This document shows positions 1 through 8,743 of a stretch of DNA of 64,000 bases, one piece after another. Positions within the stretch are counted from its first letter, which is position 1, and each line of letters opens with the position of its first letter. The position numbers were made by a program, and so were the translations under genes. The notes beneath the pieces are model-generated. The model did not search any database and was not told the origin of the DNA. It worked only from the letters and a program-made list of their open reading frames with translations. Source of the stretch: Pusillimonas sp. MFBS29 (GTDB lineage: Bacteria > Pseudomonadota > Gammaproteobacteria > Burkholderiales > Burkholderiaceae_B); contig NZ_JAJEWL010000003.1 in assembly GCF_020687695.1 (NCBI RefSeq), forward strand, positions 186,001 through 250,000, read 5' to 3'.

Positions 1-310
1 CTGCGTGGGACTGCCCTGACAAGTGGAATCAGCCCGTGCTCCACCAGAGAGGCCCAGCGTACACGCCCCCAGCGCAGACACAATCGCAAGCCGCAATAGG
101 CCCTGACAAGACAGCCTGATCGAGACACCATTTCGATAAACAGGATTCTGCTTCATGTTTTTCTCGCATAATTAAAAATGGCGGACCCTGAAGCACGAAC
201 GACCACAGGCGCGTACTTTTACGCAAGAAATTATGTTGTGCAGGCTTGCACCGAAACAAGAATTTTTCGATGAAACGTACGATTTAATCGTTGAAATGCA
301 TGGTGAAAAA
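1..310. other. no gene seen
   Basis: I find no convincing gene here. The only open frame of any length, on the minus strand (29-259), has no recognisable motif and no ribosome binding site. No tRNA or terminator-like structure is obvious. Confidence 0.5.
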
Positions 311-352
311 GTTGCATGTAACGCTTGGCACGCGTAACATGTTACTTATACA
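311..352 (+). promoter_or_regulatory. mazEF promoter with palindromic operators
   Basis: A perfect 12-bp palindrome, GTAACATGTTAC, lies at 334-345. An imperfect copy, GTTGCATGTAAC, lies at 311-322, centred 23 bp upstream. The perfect copy sits in the 16-bp spacer between a -35-like TTGGCA (325-330) and a -10-like TATACA (347-352), about 20 bp before the antitoxin start. Seen: the repeats and hexamers. Inferred: this is the autoregulatory site bound by the antitoxin or toxin-antitoxin complex, as is usual for type II modules. Confidence 0.6.
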
Positions 353-372
353 AACCGAGCGCGAGGCCCACC

Positions 373-597
373 ATGCCTAACCTTTCCGTGAACGAACGCG
401 TGCAAAAGTATCGCAACTCCTTGCGCGCATCCGGCTTACGCCCCTTGCAGATATGGGTGCCAGACACTCGCATGGCCGGCTTTAACGCCGAATGCGACCG
501 TCAGTCCAGGCTTATTGCCGAAGCCGAATGCAAAGACACAAAGCTGGATCAATTTATGGACAACGCGCTGTCGGACACAGACGGCTGGACGGAATAA
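373..597 (+). CDS. MazE-type antitoxin (DUF3018-like)
   Basis: A 74-residue protein placed directly before a MazF toxin. It resembles the antitoxin MazE/DUF3018 family: an N-terminal segment (about residues 5-30) with VQKYRNSLRASGLRPLQIWV, followed by an acidic tail expected to wrap the toxin. I chose the ATG at 373 because the family starts there; the alternative upstream GTG at 325 would put the start inside the operator region. The stop TAA at 595-597 abuts the toxin ATG at 598, which implies translational coupling. Expected role: neutralise MazF and repress the operon through the palindromes just upstream. Confidence 0.85.
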   Translation: MPNLSVNERVQKYRNSLRASGLRPLQIWVPDTRMAGFNAECDRQSRLIAEAECKDTKLDQFMDNALSDTDGWTE

Positions 598-921
598 ATG
601 CGCGGAGACCTGGTCATGATCGCCATGCAAGGCGACTTTGGCAAACCACGCCCGGCACTGGTAATTCAGTCGGATCTATTCAGTACACATCCAACTGTTA
701 GTATTCTGCCCATCACCAGCACACTTGTGGACGCACCATTGCTGCAGGTCACTATTCACCCCAATGCCAATAACGGACTACGCAAACCATCACAGATCAT
801 GATCGACAAAAGCATGACCGTTAAACGCGACAAGGTCTCCGCACCGATTGGCAAGCTGGACGACAATACGATGGTCGAGGTTGATCGACGCTTGGTACTG
901 TTTCTGGGAATTGCTCGCTAG
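598..921 (+). CDS. mazF: MazF/PemK-type mRNA interferase toxin
   Basis: A 107-residue protein of the PemK/MazF endoribonuclease family. It begins MRGDLVMIAMQGDFGKPRPAL, which carries the family's N-terminal beta-strand with the GD and KPRPALVIQ elements. The Arg of KPRP and the Thr/Ser of the PITST strand (about residue 41) match usual active-site positions. Length is normal for the family. It is translationally coupled to the antitoxin gene with no gap between stop and start. The module looks intact; sequence alone cannot show whether it is active or which RNA motif it cuts. Confidence 0.9.
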   Translation: MRGDLVMIAMQGDFGKPRPALVIQSDLFSTHPTVSILPITSTLVDAPLLQVTIHPNANNGLRKPSQIMIDKSMTVKRDKVSAPIGKLDDNTMVEVDRRLVLFLGIAR

Positions 922-1098
922 GCAAAATACTACTATGCCGAGGGAAAAAGGCTGCCTGCAGTACTCTTCGTTTGATAACGCGTACGGCATGAATGAAGGG
1001 TAGATCTTCACAAGCCTGGTGGCTACCCTCAGCGGCTTGCGTCAGAATGCAACTGTACCGCGCGAGACGCCTGGGTAGCCGAAGCACTCGGTGCCAAG
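922..1098. other. intergenic, nothing recognised
   Basis: This gap lies between the end of mazF and the convergent AhpD-like gene. No hairpin with a T-run and no coding remnant is evident. Confidence 0.4.
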
Positions 1099-1449
1099 CT
1101 ATCCCTGCCCGCTTTCAAACTGGCCGTGAGCCTCCATCGCACGCAAGGAGTACACATAGGCTGCACCCGCATTAAGCGCGATGGCGGTTCCCAGCGCATC
1201 GCTAAGCTCCGCCTCGGTTACACCCGCTTGCCGCGCAGCATTTGCATGTGCGGCAATGCAACTGTCGCAGCGCGTGGTAACCGCTACAGCCAGCGCAATC
1301 AACTCACGTGTTTTGGCATCCAATGCCCCATTAGCGCCCTGTGCTGCATTGAGTGCACGAAAGGCAGACAGCATCTTGGGGTTGTTCTCTGCAAATGGCG
1401 TAACAGCGTCACGGGTATTTTCCATTTGAGCTATCCAATTGTTCAGCAT
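1099..1449 (-). CDS. carboxymuconolactone decarboxylase / AhpD-like protein
   Basis: A 116-residue protein of the CMD/AhpD fold. The CDSCIAAH stretch (about residues 61-68) supplies the CxxC...H redox motif of alkylhydroperoxidase-like members, so it is probably a thiol-based peroxidase or disulfide reductant rather than a true decarboxylase. It is the last gene of a leftward run (IclR, PrpD, Bug, this gene), with a 92-bp gap to the Bug gene. Its partner and substrate are unknown. A redox-active protein beside a putative sulfur-compound cluster is suggestive but not proof of a link. Confidence 0.85.
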   Translation of the reverse strand: MLNNWIAQMENTRDAVTPFAENNPKMLSAFRALNAAQGANGALDAKTRELIALAVAVTTRCDSCIAAHANAARQAGVTEAELSDALGTAIALNAGAAYVYSLRAMEAHGQFESGQG

Positions 1450-1541
1450 GCTTTCTCCGATTAAATAAAGTGGTAATGAAAATTTGTCCGACCTGGGCCG
1501 TTATGAAAGGCGCCGTATGGCGGCCCTTCATGCTCTGGTGG

Positions 1542-2525
1542 TCAAGGAATGATCGCGGCTATGGCCTCAGGATCGATGTTGTTTCGATAGTCGTCGATAT
1601 CAGCCTTTACATAGGCTGTAAATTTGTCAGTGGGCAGGTCCATTTCCAATGCGCCATCCTGACGAATTATTTTCTGCACTTTCGGGTCATTGAGTGCAAG
1701 TGAAAGGTTTTTCGACAAAATATCCACCACTTCGCGAGGTGTTCCTTTGGGAGCTGCCAGGCCATACCACTGGGTCACCACAACAGGAATCCCAAGCTCT
1801 TTGAATGTTGGAACATCGGGCAGCGAGGGGTTTCGCTCTTCACCAGTGACCGCTAATAACCGAAGCCCGCCGCTGCGCACTTGCGCAACCAGGGGTGGCG
1901 CAGTAGCAAAGAAGCTTTCGATCTGGCCTCCAATCATGTCCGTGATAGCGGGTCCGGACCCACGATATGGCACATACAGAAGATCGGCTTTTGTCTTGAG
2001 CTTGATCATCTCCAGGCCCATATGTGCAGCGCCGCCCGGTGAAGTAGAGCCAACAGTGATTTCTTCCTTGCCAGCATGTTCAAAGAACTGCTGTGCCGTT
2101 TGGAAGGGCGAGTCCTTCGCTACAAAAAGACCGTGCGGAGCTTCGACTGCCGCACCTATCATCTCGAAGTCGTCCGGCGACTTATAGGGTAGCGAGTCGC
2201 CCCGCACAACTGGCGCCACCGCTATGTTTCCACTCATTGCAAGCAACAGCGTATAACCATCGGGACGACTCTTTGCTACGATGTCGGCAGCGATATTCCC
2301 GCCTGCGCCAGGCTTGTTTTCCACCACAACGGTTTTGTCCAGGCGCTTGCTCATCGCGTCTGCCAGCAGGCGGCCGTAAAGATCCCCTCCTCCACCAGGC
2401 GGGAAACCGACAGTGAGGGTGATGGCTTTATTAGGAAAGTTGGCCGCTGACACCGGGCCGGCAAGTATGCCAAGTCCCGCTATCAGCAGCGCGCAAAATG
2501 CAGACACAAGATTCCGGAATCGCAT
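1542..2525 (-). CDS. Bug-family tripartite tricarboxylate receptor
   Basis: A 327-residue periplasmic solute-binding protein of the Bug/TctC family. A Sec signal peptide ends near residue 27 (AGPVSA before ANFPNK). The typical early strand with FPPGGGGDLYGRLLAD follows, then ENKPGAGGNIAAD and DGYTLLL. Bug proteins bind carboxylates for tripartite (TctAB) uptake, but no TctA or TctB is present here, as is common in Alcaligenaceae. An SD (GGAGAA) lies upstream of the ATG. It follows the PrpD gene by 108 bp and is probably co-transcribed. Inferred role: capture of the dicarboxylate-like substrate of this cluster. Confidence 0.92.
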   Translation of the reverse strand: MRFRNLVSAFCALLIAGLGILAGPVSAANFPNKAITLTVGFPPGGGGDLYGRLLADAMSKRLDKTVVVENKPGAGGNIAADIVAKSRPDGYTLLLAMSGNIAVAPVVRGDSLPYKSPDDFEMIGAAVEAPHGLFVAKDSPFQTAQQFFEHAGKEEITVGSTSPGGAAHMGLEMIKLKTKADLLYVPYRGSGPAITDMIGGQIESFFATAPPLVAQVRSGGLRLLAVTGEERNPSLPDVPTFKELGIPVVVTQWYGLAAPKGTPREVVDILSKNLSLALNDPKVQKIIRQDGALEMDLPTDKFTAYVKADIDDYRNNIDPEAIAAIIP

Positions 2526-2633
2526 GTAAATTCTCCTTTGGGTTCATGGGTTTATGGATTTATGGGTTTTACGGTAATACCAACTTAGTCAATGCACGCC
2601 CGACGGTGTACATGATGGAGTTTCAAGCAGGTT

Positions 2634-4022
2634 TCACGCCGTGCCGAACAGGTCTTTCTCTGGGTTGGAAAAGCGCGCGTTTGCAGGAGAATGCTGCAGC
2701 GCCTCGCACCAACCAGCTATGGCGCTAGCCCGCGTTTCGGGCATACCAGGGTTGAAGTCGCGCAAACGTGCATCAAGCTGCTCCCAGTTAAAAGGAGCCT
2801 CTGGATCTCCTTGCCGCTTGTCGCGCATGGCGGACAACACTTTGCCGTTCTTTAGGGTGATGGTGACGGTAGCGGGTCGCCGATCGGGAAAGGCTGACGC
2901 ATAGCCAGGCTCCGGAGCTATCGTTATACGAGCAGCAAGCGCGAGTAAGTCCGGGTTATCCAGTTTTGGCCGCTCCATGTCATCCAGCGCCAATCTGCCA
3001 TTTGTCAGTAATACGGCCAGACAGTAACGGCCTGAGAAGCACGTTTCAGCGGGCTTAGATGGCCAGTCGACTTTGGCGATACGCAATGCTTGCGGGAATA
3101 TCGATACATTCACAGACTCGATAAACTGCGGGTCAAGGTCGTGCTCGTCAATAATTGCCTGAGCAGCACCAATCGCCGTGAAAAGCTGGCCACAGGTCGG
3201 CCATGGCTTGATCGTGGTCGAAGATATCCGGTCGGTCACGCCCAGATCTTTATCCAGACAAGAAAGATCGCCATTGCCGTGAAGCAGCGCATGCATGCCG
3301 CGGCTGCCAGACATGAAATCCCGAGCTCCCGGATACCCGAGCTTTGCGGCATAGGCGGCGGCTATCCCATTTCTTACCGCAAAAGCGGGATGCAATGCTT
3401 TAGCCTCGTGTGCGCCATCATCGACAAACTGCCACAAGCCGGTAGCTTGTGTGGCGGCGATGCCAAGTGCGTGATGGATCTGATCGGCATCCAGTCCCAG
3501 AACCGTAGCACTCGCCGCAGCGGCCCCTAGCGTTCCCGCAGTTGCCGTTGCATGAAAGCGCCCGGAGTGCTCACCGCCCAACGCTTCGCCTGCGCGTATT
3601 GCAACCTCATATCCGGCCACGATTGCGGCGGTAAAACGCTGATTGCTGAGTGGTGTAGTTGTGCTCAACGCCATGGCGGGGGAAATCGCCACAATGCCTG
3701 GATGCAACATTGCAGTGCGATGGGCGTCGTCTATTTCGCACAGATGAGCGATGCCCGCATTGCACAACGCTGTTGCTAGCGGGTGGGCGGCTCCACCGCC
3801 AAAGATCGGGGCGGCACCCTCTGCTGGAATCAGCTGCAGCGCCAGTTGCTGCAGGGTGCTTGCCGCAGCAAGCGAAGACCCCGAACAGCCGGCCGTAAAC
3901 CAGTCCAGTAACGCCTGCGAAACCCTATGCCGCGTTGCATCAACGAAATCCCGTTGGGGTAACGAGGCTATATATGCGCACAGCCGACTTTCCGCGCCAA
4001 TCATTTTGCCGTTTAGTTTCAT
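2634..4022 (-). CDS. MmgE/PrpD family protein
   Basis: A 462-residue protein of the MmgE/PrpD family (2-methylcitrate dehydratase, cis-aconitate decarboxylase, iminodisuccinate epimerase). Family features are an N-terminal all-helical domain with LDWFTAGCSGS, the GGAAHPLATALCNAGIAH segment, GRFHATATAGTLGAAAAS (about 150-167) and KPWPTCGQL near residue 270. The closest function cannot be read from sequence. Its pairing across the divergent promoter with an ASL/fumarase-type lyase recalls the iminodisuccinate epimerase plus C-N lyase pair known from aminopolycarboxylate degraders, so racemisation of a succinyl stereocentre is plausible. A palindrome overlaps its start codon. Confidence 0.88.
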   Translation of the reverse strand: MKLNGKMIGAESRLCAYIASLPQRDFVDATRHRVSQALLDWFTAGCSGSSLAAASTLQQLALQLIPAEGAAPIFGGGAAHPLATALCNAGIAHLCEIDDAHRTAMLHPGIVAISPAMALSTTTPLSNQRFTAAIVAGYEVAIRAGEALGGEHSGRFHATATAGTLGAAAASATVLGLDADQIHHALGIAATQATGLWQFVDDGAHEAKALHPAFAVRNGIAAAYAAKLGYPGARDFMSGSRGMHALLHGNGDLSCLDKDLGVTDRISSTTIKPWPTCGQLFTAIGAAQAIIDEHDLDPQFIESVNVSIFPQALRIAKVDWPSKPAETCFSGRYCLAVLLTNGRLALDDMERPKLDNPDLLALAARITIAPEPGYASAFPDRRPATVTITLKNGKVLSAMRDKRQGDPEAPFNWEQLDARLRDFNPGMPETRASAIAGWCEALQHSPANARFSNPEKDLFGTA

Positions 4023-4031
4023 TTAATGAAA
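4017..4031. promoter_or_regulatory. palindrome over the PrpD start, candidate IclR site
   Basis: TTTCAT-TTA-ATGAAA forms a 6-3-6 inverted repeat covering the minus-strand ATG of the PrpD gene. It is followed by TATATTTTATTAA, a string that also occurs at about 4904-4916 in the IclR/FAD-oxidase divergent region. Sharing of AT-rich text and GAAA/TTTC half-sites suggests one regulator acts at both places. This is inference from two sites only. Confidence 0.4.
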
Positions 4032-4111
4032 TATATTTTATTAATTGAACCGTACGGGCACTTTGGCACATATATTAAAAAAACGCAATAAGGAAATGCG
4101 CTCTTTAATAT

Positions 4112-4852
4112 CTAACTGATTTCTTTACCTGGAAAATTGGCGGGACGTGATGCGAATCCATGAGATCTCAATATCTGGACGGCAGCAGCAGCAGCCTGGA
4201 TTTGCTGCTCTTCCGTTTGCCGGCTAAGAATGCCGGTGATCTGAAGGGCACCGAGCAATGGTCCATGCAGTTCAGACACGGGTACGGATACAGACGTCAA
4301 CTCCGGTGAGCGCTCGGCACGCGTGATGGCATAGCCGCGCTCCAGCACTTCTGCGCTGCGCAGTGAGCCCCCATCGGTAAAAGCCCGCAATACGTGTGAG
4401 GCAGAACCCCCGTCCACCAACGGAACACGCGTACCGACCTCAAATACGTATCGCACATCACGCGAAACGTTCTCTCTGAACAGGCATACCCGTTGTTCAC
4501 CCTCGCGGATATAGAACGCCACGCTTTCATGTGTTTCGGCCACAATAGCGCGAAGTACCGGCTGAATACGCTGCCCCATGTCGAACGTGGCGCGATATAG
4601 CGCACCCAACCGCAAGAGACTGTGGCCAGGAGAATAGCGGCCATCTGCTCCACGCTGGACGTATCCATACTCCATGAAGGTTCCAAGTAGGCGTAGCAGC
4701 GTTGCCTTGTCAAGTCCAGTCATGTCGGCAAGCTCGCGCAATTGCAACCGCAACCGGTCTTCTGCAAAACACTCCAGAATAATTAGCCCGCGGGCCAAGA
4801 CTCCGACCGGGGGACTTGGAGTGACCCTGGGATTTTTATCTACTGCTTTCAT
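4112..4852 (-). CDS. IclR family transcriptional regulator
   Basis: A 246-residue IclR-type regulator. The N-terminal winged helix spans about residues 15-75 (VLARGLIILECFAED, LADMTGLDKATLLRLLGTF). A C-terminal ligand-binding domain follows, with SVAFYIREGEQRVCLFREN and a VSVPVSE strand. Length is typical. It lies between the leftward PrpD/Bug/AhpD genes and the rightward dehydrogenase/lyase/sulfurtransferase/dioxygenase genes, so it is the obvious local regulator of both arms. Its ligand is probably the small carboxylate substrate or an intermediate, but nothing in the sequence identifies it. Confidence 0.93.
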   Translation of the reverse strand: MKAVDKNPRVTPSPPVGVLARGLIILECFAEDRLRLQLRELADMTGLDKATLLRLLGTFMEYGYVQRGADGRYSPGHSLLRLGALYRATFDMGQRIQPVLRAIVAETHESVAFYIREGEQRVCLFRENVSRDVRYVFEVGTRVPLVDGGSASHVLRAFTDGGSLRSAEVLERGYAITRAERSPELTSVSVPVSELHGPLLGALQITGILSRQTEEQQIQAAAAAVQILRSHGFASRPANFPGKEIS

Positions 4853-4874
4853 AATGGATAGGCCTTTATGGTTC

Positions 4875-4928
4875 TTGACAGATTGACTAAGAAAAGATAT
4901 CTTATATTTTATTAAACGAAATACGTTT
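4875..4928 (+). promoter_or_regulatory. rightward promoter and palindromic operator
   Basis: A consensus -35 TTGACA (4875-4880) is followed after 17 bp by a -10-like TATCTT (4898-4903). Just downstream is the inverted repeat AAACG-AAATA-CGTTT (4914-4928), embedded in longer imperfect arms (TATTTTATT left, AATAAAATA right). A repressor bound there would cover the start region of the FAD-dehydrogenase operon. Motifs are seen; assignment to IclR is inference. Confidence 0.5.
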
Positions 4929-4948
4929 CATTCAATAAAATATACTAT

Positions 4949-6418
4949 ATGAAGAGCGCCAACCTGATGCTGCATACACAAACCTCTGTGCCCCCACAAT
5001 CATTGCTTTCCGCTCTCGCTCGTATTGTGGGCCCACATGGCGTCTTGACAAAACAAGTCGACACCGAGGCATATTCCATCGAACATCGCGGCAACTACCC
5101 TGGCCAAGCCTGGGCTGTCGTGCTGCCGCGCACAACCGACGAGGTCAGTGCAGTGGTACGGACTTGCGCAGAACATTGCGTGCGGCTGATCCCTCAGGGT
5201 GGCAATACCGGGCTCGTGGGGGGCTCCACACCTGACGACTCAGGCCATGAAATTGTTCTCAGTTTGAAACGCATGAACCGCATCAGGAACATTAGCCCCT
5301 TCGACAATGCCATGACGGTCGAAGCCGGTTGCATCCTGCAAAGTGTACAAGAGGCAGCCGCAGCGCAGAATCGAATGTTCCCGCTAACACTTGGTTCGGA
5401 AGGCAGCGCAACCATTGGCGGCAATCTTTCCACCAATGCCGGAGGCGACCAGGTTGTACGTTATGGAAACACGCGAGAACAAGTATTGGGACTGGAGGTT
5501 GTGCTCGCGGATGGCAGCGTACTGAACGGACTATCAAGCCTGCGCAAAGACAACACCGGGTATGATCTGAAGCACTTATTCATCGGCGGCGAAGGCACAT
5601 TGGGAATCATCACTGCTGCCACACTGAAACTGTACCCCGTGCCTCGTCAGCAGGCTACTGCGTGGGTTGCGTTGCAAAGTCCTGACAAGGCGGTCGCCCT
5701 GCTTGCTGCCTTGGGCGAAGAGCTGGGCGACCGCGTCACGGCTTTCGAAATAATGGCAAGAGAAACCGTGAATCTTGTCCTGACCCATTTTCCGCAAATG
5801 CGCGAACCCCTGCCCACAGCAGCACCCTGGGTAGTACTGGTGGAGGTCTCGGAAGCATCCCGGAGCGTGCCAGTACGAGAGGAATTTGAAGCCGCTCTCG
5901 TCCAGGCCATAGAGACAGACTGTATTCTGGATGTCGCCCTGGCAGCTTCGGGGCAACAGAGGCAGGCGATGTGGAACATACGCTCCCATATACCGGAAGC
6001 CCAGCGCAAGGATGGGCCTTCGCTTAAGCACGATATTTCGGTACCCATATCCCGTATTTCGGAGTTCATAGAAACAGTGGTGCCGCGCATGCAGGCCATC
6101 GTCCCCAGCATACGTTGCATCACATTCGGGCATGTTGGCGATGGCAATCTGCATTTCAACCAGAGCAAGCCCAAAGAAATGGCAAAAGAGGAGTTCCTTG
6201 CCGCAGCAACAGCAATTCATGAAGTTGTACATGAAACTGCGGCGGCGATTGGCGGATCGATATCGGCCGAGCATGGAATTGGCCGACAGAAACAAGACAT
6301 TCTGCTCCGGTACAAGGACCCAGTAGCAATACAGATGATGTATTGCATCAAAAACGCCTTGGATCCCAACAATATTTTCAACCCTGGCCGCGTACTGCCA
6401 CTAAGGCAATCGCTATAG
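4949..6418 (+). CDS. FAD-linked 2-hydroxyacid dehydrogenase (GlcD / D-LDH type)
   Basis: A 489-residue FAD-binding oxidoreductase of the VAO/PCMH fold. The FAD domain contains RLIPQGGNTGLVGGSTP (about 76-92), the LTLGSEGSATIGGNLSTNAGG loop (about 150-170) and GGEGTLGIIT. The C-terminal FAD-oxidase domain carries GHVGDGNLHFN near residue 394 and SAEHGIGRQK, typical of D-2-hydroxyglutarate and D-lactate dehydrogenases. No strong SD precedes the ATG at 4949; ATG at 4967 is an alternative. It is the first gene of a four-gene rightward operon. Given the sulfurtransferase downstream, oxidation of 3-mercaptolactate to 3-mercaptopyruvate is a possible role (inference). It may equally act on a malate-like acid. 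Confidence 0.88.
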   Translation: MKSANLMLHTQTSVPPQSLLSALARIVGPHGVLTKQVDTEAYSIEHRGNYPGQAWAVVLPRTTDEVSAVVRTCAEHCVRLIPQGGNTGLVGGSTPDDSGHEIVLSLKRMNRIRNISPFDNAMTVEAGCILQSVQEAAAAQNRMFPLTLGSEGSATIGGNLSTNAGGDQVVRYGNTREQVLGLEVVLADGSVLNGLSSLRKDNTGYDLKHLFIGGEGTLGIITAATLKLYPVPRQQATAWVALQSPDKAVALLAALGEELGDRVTAFEIMARETVNLVLTHFPQMREPLPTAAPWVVLVEVSEASRSVPVREEFEAALVQAIETDCILDVALAASGQQRQAMWNIRSHIPEAQRKDGPSLKHDISVPISRISEFIETVVPRMQAIVPSIRCITFGHVGDGNLHFNQSKPKEMAKEEFLAAATAIHEVVHETAAAIGGSISAEHGIGRQKQDILLRYKDPVAIQMMYCIKNALDPNNIFNPGRVLPLRQSL

Positions 6419-6449
6419 CTAACCCCTTTCATATCAAAAGGTATTGTTC

Positions 6450-7832
6450 ATGCCATCTTCTGTATTCGACTCCGTTAGTATGCAACATCTATGGAGCACC
6501 GATGAACTTCGAGCCATATTCTCCGAGGAAAACCGTATCCAGAAATGGCTGGATTTCGAAGCCGCTTTCTCCCAAGCCCAGGCCCGGCTTGGACTGATCC
6601 CCCAGGACGCCGCTGACTCGATATCCTCCCATGCGAATGTTGCAAACATCGATATTCCTGCAATGGCTGCGGAAATGCGCAGAATCAAGCATTCGCTCGT
6701 TCCCATGCTTAAGCAACTGATTGCACAATGTGGTGATCACGGGCAATGGGTCCACTACGGCCCTACGACCCAGGACGTACTCGACACCGGGACTGTGCTT
6801 CAGCTGAAGGAAGCACACGCGATATTCTTGCGGGATCTCAAAGCATGTGCGCGAGAGTTGGCGAGACTGGCGCAAGCCCATCGGGACACTCTGATGGCTG
6901 GCCGCACCCACGGCGTTCAGGCCCTGCCGATAACCTTTGGTCATAAATGCGCAATATGGCTGGACGAGGTATCGCGCCATCATGAACGTATGCGTCAAAT
7001 CGAGCCCCGGTTGTTTGTAGGCATGCTGATCGGCGCCGTGGGAACACAGGCCTCCCTTGGGGCCGAAGCGCGAGAGCTGGAAGAGATGACATGCGCCACG
7101 CTGGGCCTGGCAGTACCTGATATAAGCTGGGGACCGGCACGTGACCGGTTTGCCGAATATGCGAACCTGCTGGCAATGGTCGGTGCTACATTTTCCAAAA
7201 TCGGCAACGAACTCCGAAATCTGCAGCGCAACGAGTTTGCTGAAGTAGAGGAAGGTTTTACAGAAGGCAAGCTTGGGTCTTCCACCATGCCCCACAAGCG
7301 CAACCCCACTTCTGCAGAAAATGTGGCCGGACTATCGCGAACTTTGCGATACAACGCAGCCATGATGACCGAAGCCATGGTTCAAGAGCACGAGCGAGAT
7401 GGCATCGCATGGAAAACAGAATGGAAAGCACTACCGGAGTGCTGCCTGATTGCCGGCGCTATCTTGCTGCAATCACGCAATCTGCTTGCTGGCTTGCGGG
7501 TAGATCAGGATGCAATGGCTGCCAATCTAGACATGATGCGCGGTTACCTGCTATCTGAACGGGTCATGCTTGAGTTAGCGAAGAAGGTAGGCAAGGATAA
7601 TGCCCACGAGTGGGTATATGAAGCATCAATGAGAGGCATTGAGAAAAAAATCGACTTCAGTTCCGCCATGCATGATCACGGCCAGATATCCAAAGTGCTG
7701 TCAGACGAGGAAATTGCCGAGCTGACCGATCCCGCTAACTATCTGGGACAAGTCGGTACAAGTATTGACCGAACTCTGGCCAGCCAGAATGCAAGCGGCT
7801 GGATGCGCGACGATACAACACAGTCTGCCTGA
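6450..7832 (+). CDS. fumarase/argininosuccinate-lyase superfamily lyase
   Basis: A 460-residue protein of the aspartase/fumarase/PurB/ASL superfamily, nearest in look to PurB-like or 3-carboxymuconate cycloisomerase-like members. Seen are MAGRTHGVQALPITFGHK (conserved region with catalytic His), and near residues 272-290 the signature loop LGSSTMPHKRNPTSAENVAG. ATG at 6450 is preferred over the TTG at 6444 because AAAGG lies 9 bp upstream. These enzymes remove fumarate from succinyl-N or succinyl-S/O adducts by beta-elimination. It is not expected to be housekeeping PurB, given the catabolic context next to a PrpD-family protein. Inferred role: cleave a succinyl conjugate to fumarate plus a thiol or amine. 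Confidence 0.85.
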   Translation: MPSSVFDSVSMQHLWSTDELRAIFSEENRIQKWLDFEAAFSQAQARLGLIPQDAADSISSHANVANIDIPAMAAEMRRIKHSLVPMLKQLIAQCGDHGQWVHYGPTTQDVLDTGTVLQLKEAHAIFLRDLKACARELARLAQAHRDTLMAGRTHGVQALPITFGHKCAIWLDEVSRHHERMRQIEPRLFVGMLIGAVGTQASLGAEARELEEMTCATLGLAVPDISWGPARDRFAEYANLLAMVGATFSKIGNELRNLQRNEFAEVEEGFTEGKLGSSTMPHKRNPTSAENVAGLSRTLRYNAAMMTEAMVQEHERDGIAWKTEWKALPECCLIAGAILLQSRNLLAGLRVDQDAMAANLDMMRGYLLSERVMLELAKKVGKDNAHEWVYEASMRGIEKKIDFSSAMHDHGQISKVLSDEEIAELTDPANYLGQVGTSIDRTLASQNASGWMRDDTTQSA

Positions 7833-7876
7833 CCTTTTAATCTTTTACTTTTAGTAGCTGAACCAATACAACCATC

Positions 7877-8728
7877 ATGATGCCAATACCATTAATCAAC
7901 ACAACGGATCTGGCGACTCTCCTCCAGGATCAAACAAAAAGAACGGTTATCTGCGATTGCCGTTTCGATCTAGCTGACCCCGAAGCAGGACTTCGGCACT
8001 ATTCGGCGGGCCATATGCCTGGCGCAGTGCATATCGATCTTGATCGCGTACTTAGCCGCAAGGCGGGGCCCGAACAAGGCCGCCACCCACTACCTGCTCG
8101 CGAAGATTTTACGGCAGCTATGGCAGCGGCAGGTGTCAGCAGTGATACATGGGTAGTCTGCTACGACGCTTGTGATTCCATGTATGCATCAAGGCTGTGG
8201 TGGATGCTGAGATGGATTGGTCACGCGAAGGTGCTGGTACTTGACGGAGGGCTGAAGGCATGGATGAAATCAGGCGGCCCACTCAGCACAGGCGAGGCGG
8301 AAGAACATCCTGCAGGCACACTGACTGTTGGCGAGTCGCTCGTAGACACAATAGATTATGACCAGGTCGTCGAAAACCTGGACTCCAGAACAGCACAAGT
8401 TATCGACGCGCGTAGCCCCGAGCGCTTTCGGGGCGAGGGTGAAACCATAGACCCAGTCGGCGGGCATATCCCTGGCGCGGTAAACCGGTTTTTCAAAGAT
8501 AACTTGCAGCCTGATGGTTGCTTCAAAAGCGCACCAACATTGCGTCAGGAGTTCCTGGCCTACCTCGACGGCCAGGAACCCGCCAAAGTTATCAGTCAGT
8601 GTGGTTCGGGTGTCACTGCGTGCCACAATCTTCTGGCCATGGAGATCGCTGGTCTGCATGGCGCCGCGCTTTACCCTGGCTCATGGAGCCAATGGTGCAA
8701 TACCGCGGGCTCGCCCATCAGCCGCTAG
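7877..8728 (+). CDS. sseA: 3-mercaptopyruvate sulfurtransferase (SseA-like)
   Basis: A 283-residue tandem-rhodanese protein. The N-terminal non-catalytic domain includes ICDCRFDLADPEAG and YSAGHMPGAVHIDLD. The C-terminal domain has VIDARSPERFRGE and the active-site loop CGSGVTAC, with Cys near residue 242. The CG[S/T]GVT loop is the form associated with 3-mercaptopyruvate sulfurtransferase, whereas thiosulfate sulfurtransferases usually have CRKGVT. It would convert 3-mercaptopyruvate to pyruvate and an enzyme persulfide. ATG codons at 7877 and 7880 are both possible starts. It sits 15 bp before the persulfide dioxygenase gene, a coherent functional pair. Confidence 0.9.
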   Translation: MMPIPLINTTDLATLLQDQTKRTVICDCRFDLADPEAGLRHYSAGHMPGAVHIDLDRVLSRKAGPEQGRHPLPAREDFTAAMAAAGVSSDTWVVCYDACDSMYASRLWWMLRWIGHAKVLVLDGGLKAWMKSGGPLSTGEAEEHPAGTLTVGESLVDTIDYDQVVENLDSRTAQVIDARSPERFRGEGETIDPVGGHIPGAVNRFFKDNLQPDGCFKSAPTLRQEFLAYLDGQEPAKVISQCGSGVTACHNLLAMEIAGLHGAALYPGSWSQWCNTAGSPISR

Positions 8729-8743
8729 GAGCGTAGTTCTTTG

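Noticed and set aside
29-259. Minus-strand frame of 76 codons at the left edge
   Set aside because: No SD, no motif, unusual Cys/Trp-rich composition; probably non-coding.
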